Source: JAIMBK01 sp040755975 (lineage in GTDB: Bacteria; Bacillota; Desulfotomaculia; Desulfotomaculales; Nap2-2B). Taken from it: a stretch of 14,324 nt of DNA. The DNA lies in the NCBI GenBank assembly GCA_040755975.1, contig JBFLZY010000070.1, positions 1 to 14,324 of the forward strand. The letters run 5' to 3'. The position numbers were made by a program, and so were the translations under genes. This document shows, in pieces, positions 13,675 to 14,324 of this stretch; position 1 is the stretch's first letter, and each line of letters opens with the position of its first letter. The notes below the pieces were generated by a model. The model worked only from the letters and a program-made list of their open reading frames with translations, ran no database searches and had not been told where the DNA came from.

Positions 13675-13838
13675 GGTTCCTCCGCAGCGGGCGGGTTTAC
13701 GATGGCATCTAATTTATGGGCAATGATCTGAAGTGAACTTGCCAGACTCTTCAGGAGAAAAATAAAGGGGATGGTCAGAACGGCTGTTCCGATAGTCAAA
13801 GTTATCCAACCGGCCGATGACTGACTCCGTTTAAACAA
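13665..13838 (-). CDS. Small single-pass membrane protein
   Basis: 57 residues from the TTG at 13838, supported by AAGGAGGTG seven bases upstream; a longer reading to 13931 would include residues before the ribosome binding site. Residues 11-31 form one hydrophobic membrane helix (GWITLTIGTAVLTIPFIFLL). A short helical and acidic C-terminal tail follows. No family is recognised. Being short and conserved in position next to a sporulation gene, it could be one of the many small membrane proteins of spore formers, but this is only a guess. Confidence 0.55.
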   Translation of the reverse strand: MFKRSQSSAGWITLTIGTAVLTIPFIFLLKSLASSLQIIAHKLDAIVNPPAAEEPKT

Positions 13839-13855
13839 ATCCGGACACCTCCTTA

Positions 13856-13880
13856 CTTTATAGGTTGTGTAGCTATAAAG
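13856..13880 (-). promoter_or_regulatory. Inverted repeat upstream of the small membrane-protein gene
   Basis: CTTTATAG (13856-13863) and CTATAAAG (13873-13880) form a perfect 8-bp inverted repeat with a 9-base spacer, just upstream of the ribosome binding site. It may be an operator or a leader hairpin. The partner protein is unknown. Confidence 0.4.
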
Positions 13881-14006
13881 GCAAAGATGCGTTGAAGATA
13901 ATGGCACAAAATCCGCCGGCCGCCTGAACATGCATAAGTCGCTAGCATTGCCGATAATTAATGCACCCCGGGTGATTTTCTGACAGATTGTTTATAGTTC
14001 AGATCA

Positions 14007-14015
14007 CATATACTA
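14007..14015 (+). promoter_or_regulatory. Possible mother-cell sigma (SigK/SigE-like) -10 box before ytxC
   Basis: CATATACTA fits the SigK -10 pattern CATANNNTA and lies 28 bases before the start of the ytxC-type gene. No convincing -35 box was placed. Mother-cell control would suit a sporulation gene, but a vegetative -10 (TATACT, 14009-14014) overlaps it, so this is weak. Confidence 0.25.
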
Positions 14016-14043
14016 GTACTGCAAAAAGGGAGGTGGGCGCGCG

Positions 14044-14324
14044 GTGATGCCGTATGTTACCGTTGGGGTAATTAATAATGCCGGCCTGGTCAAAGAAAAA
14101 TTGCAGCGGGAATTGAGAATATTAGAAGGGGAAGGCATTAAAGTGAAACTGGAAGAGAGCCCAACGGGAAAGCTTACTTTTTTCTTTTGCCGGCTTGCCG
14201 ATTTTAGCCGCTGCCCTTATAAAAAAGAGGACGTGCCCGTAATCTTTAAACAGTATATCGCCAGCGCCCTTTCGGATTTAATTCTCGACAACTGGGAACG
14301 CCTTTTGTTGCAGCAGATTATCCG
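14044..14324 (+). CDS. ytxC: Sporulation protein YtxC family (partial, 5' part)
   Basis: The first 93 codons run off the right edge. The GTG at 14044 has GGGAGGTG eight bases upstream; an ATG at 14047 in the same frame is equally possible. The beginning (PYVTVGVINNAG) and the segment SALSDLILDNWERLLLQQII match what I recall of the YtxC family of spore formers, where the gene often precedes thrS. Its exact role in sporulation is not known. It supports the view that the right part of the window is core chromosome of an endospore-forming Firmicute. C51 and C60 lie in a CRLADFSRC segment. Confidence 0.75.
   Translation, partial: MMPYVTVGVINNAGLVKEKLQRELRILEGEGIKVKLEESPTGKLTFFFCRLADFSRCPYKKEDVPVIFKQYIASALSDLILDNWERLLLQQII

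Overview
The window looks like the junction between an integrated mobile element and the core chromosome of a spore-forming, moderately GC-rich Firmicute. The Desulfotomaculum/Pelotomaculum-type Peptococcaceae are my best guess. This rests on the strong AGGAGG ribosome binding sites, the many TTG and GTG starts, and a ytxC-type sporulation gene at the right edge. The genus is an inference; no rRNA or marker gene is present.

Region 1 (1 to about 9650) is the mobile element. Nearly all of it is transcribed leftwards. Reading from its right control region leftwards it carries: a Cro/CI-type repressor (7239-7460), an excisionase/AlpA-like helix-turn-helix protein (7033-7227), and a 683-residue replication protein that joins a zinc finger, a Toprim-like DUF3854-type domain, a RecA-like helicase and a winged helix (4941-6992). 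Then come small zinc-finger, TubC_N-like and unknown proteins (3387-4742), a second XRE regulator with two small genes (2121-3216), and the start of a large phage-type polyvalent protein with a HEAGHH metallopeptidase motif that runs off the left edge. One unrecognised 433-residue gene (7560-8861) is transcribed rightwards, divergently from the repressor, across a perfect dyad. A hicB-hicA toxin-antitoxin pair follows. Most of the leftward genes touch or overlap, so they should be co-transcribed and translationally coupled. The replication gene ends in a dense cluster of GATCAAAG repeats.

The junction lies at 9651-9695. There the 3' part of a tRNA-Val(GAC) gene is present (anticodon loop, 3' half of the anticodon stem, T arm, acceptor strand, CCA), but the sequence to its left does not complete a tRNA. 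This is what a tyrosine-recombinase element leaves at its distal end after integrating into a tRNA gene. The intact tRNA and the integrase are predicted to lie beyond the left edge.

Region 2 (about 9696 to 14324) is chromosomal. A radical SAM protein with a SPASM-like cysteine cluster is followed by a KAS III (FabH-like) gene with its own promoter and a class I/II PLP aminotransferase, all rightward. The last two are probably one transcript ending at a hairpin around 13646-13674. A small leftward membrane-protein gene and the 5' end of ytxC complete the window.

The items most worth following are the tRNA-Val attachment site, the GATCAAAG repeat cluster at the end of the replication gene, the unrecognised 433-residue protein divergent from the repressor, and the radical SAM/FabH neighbourhood.
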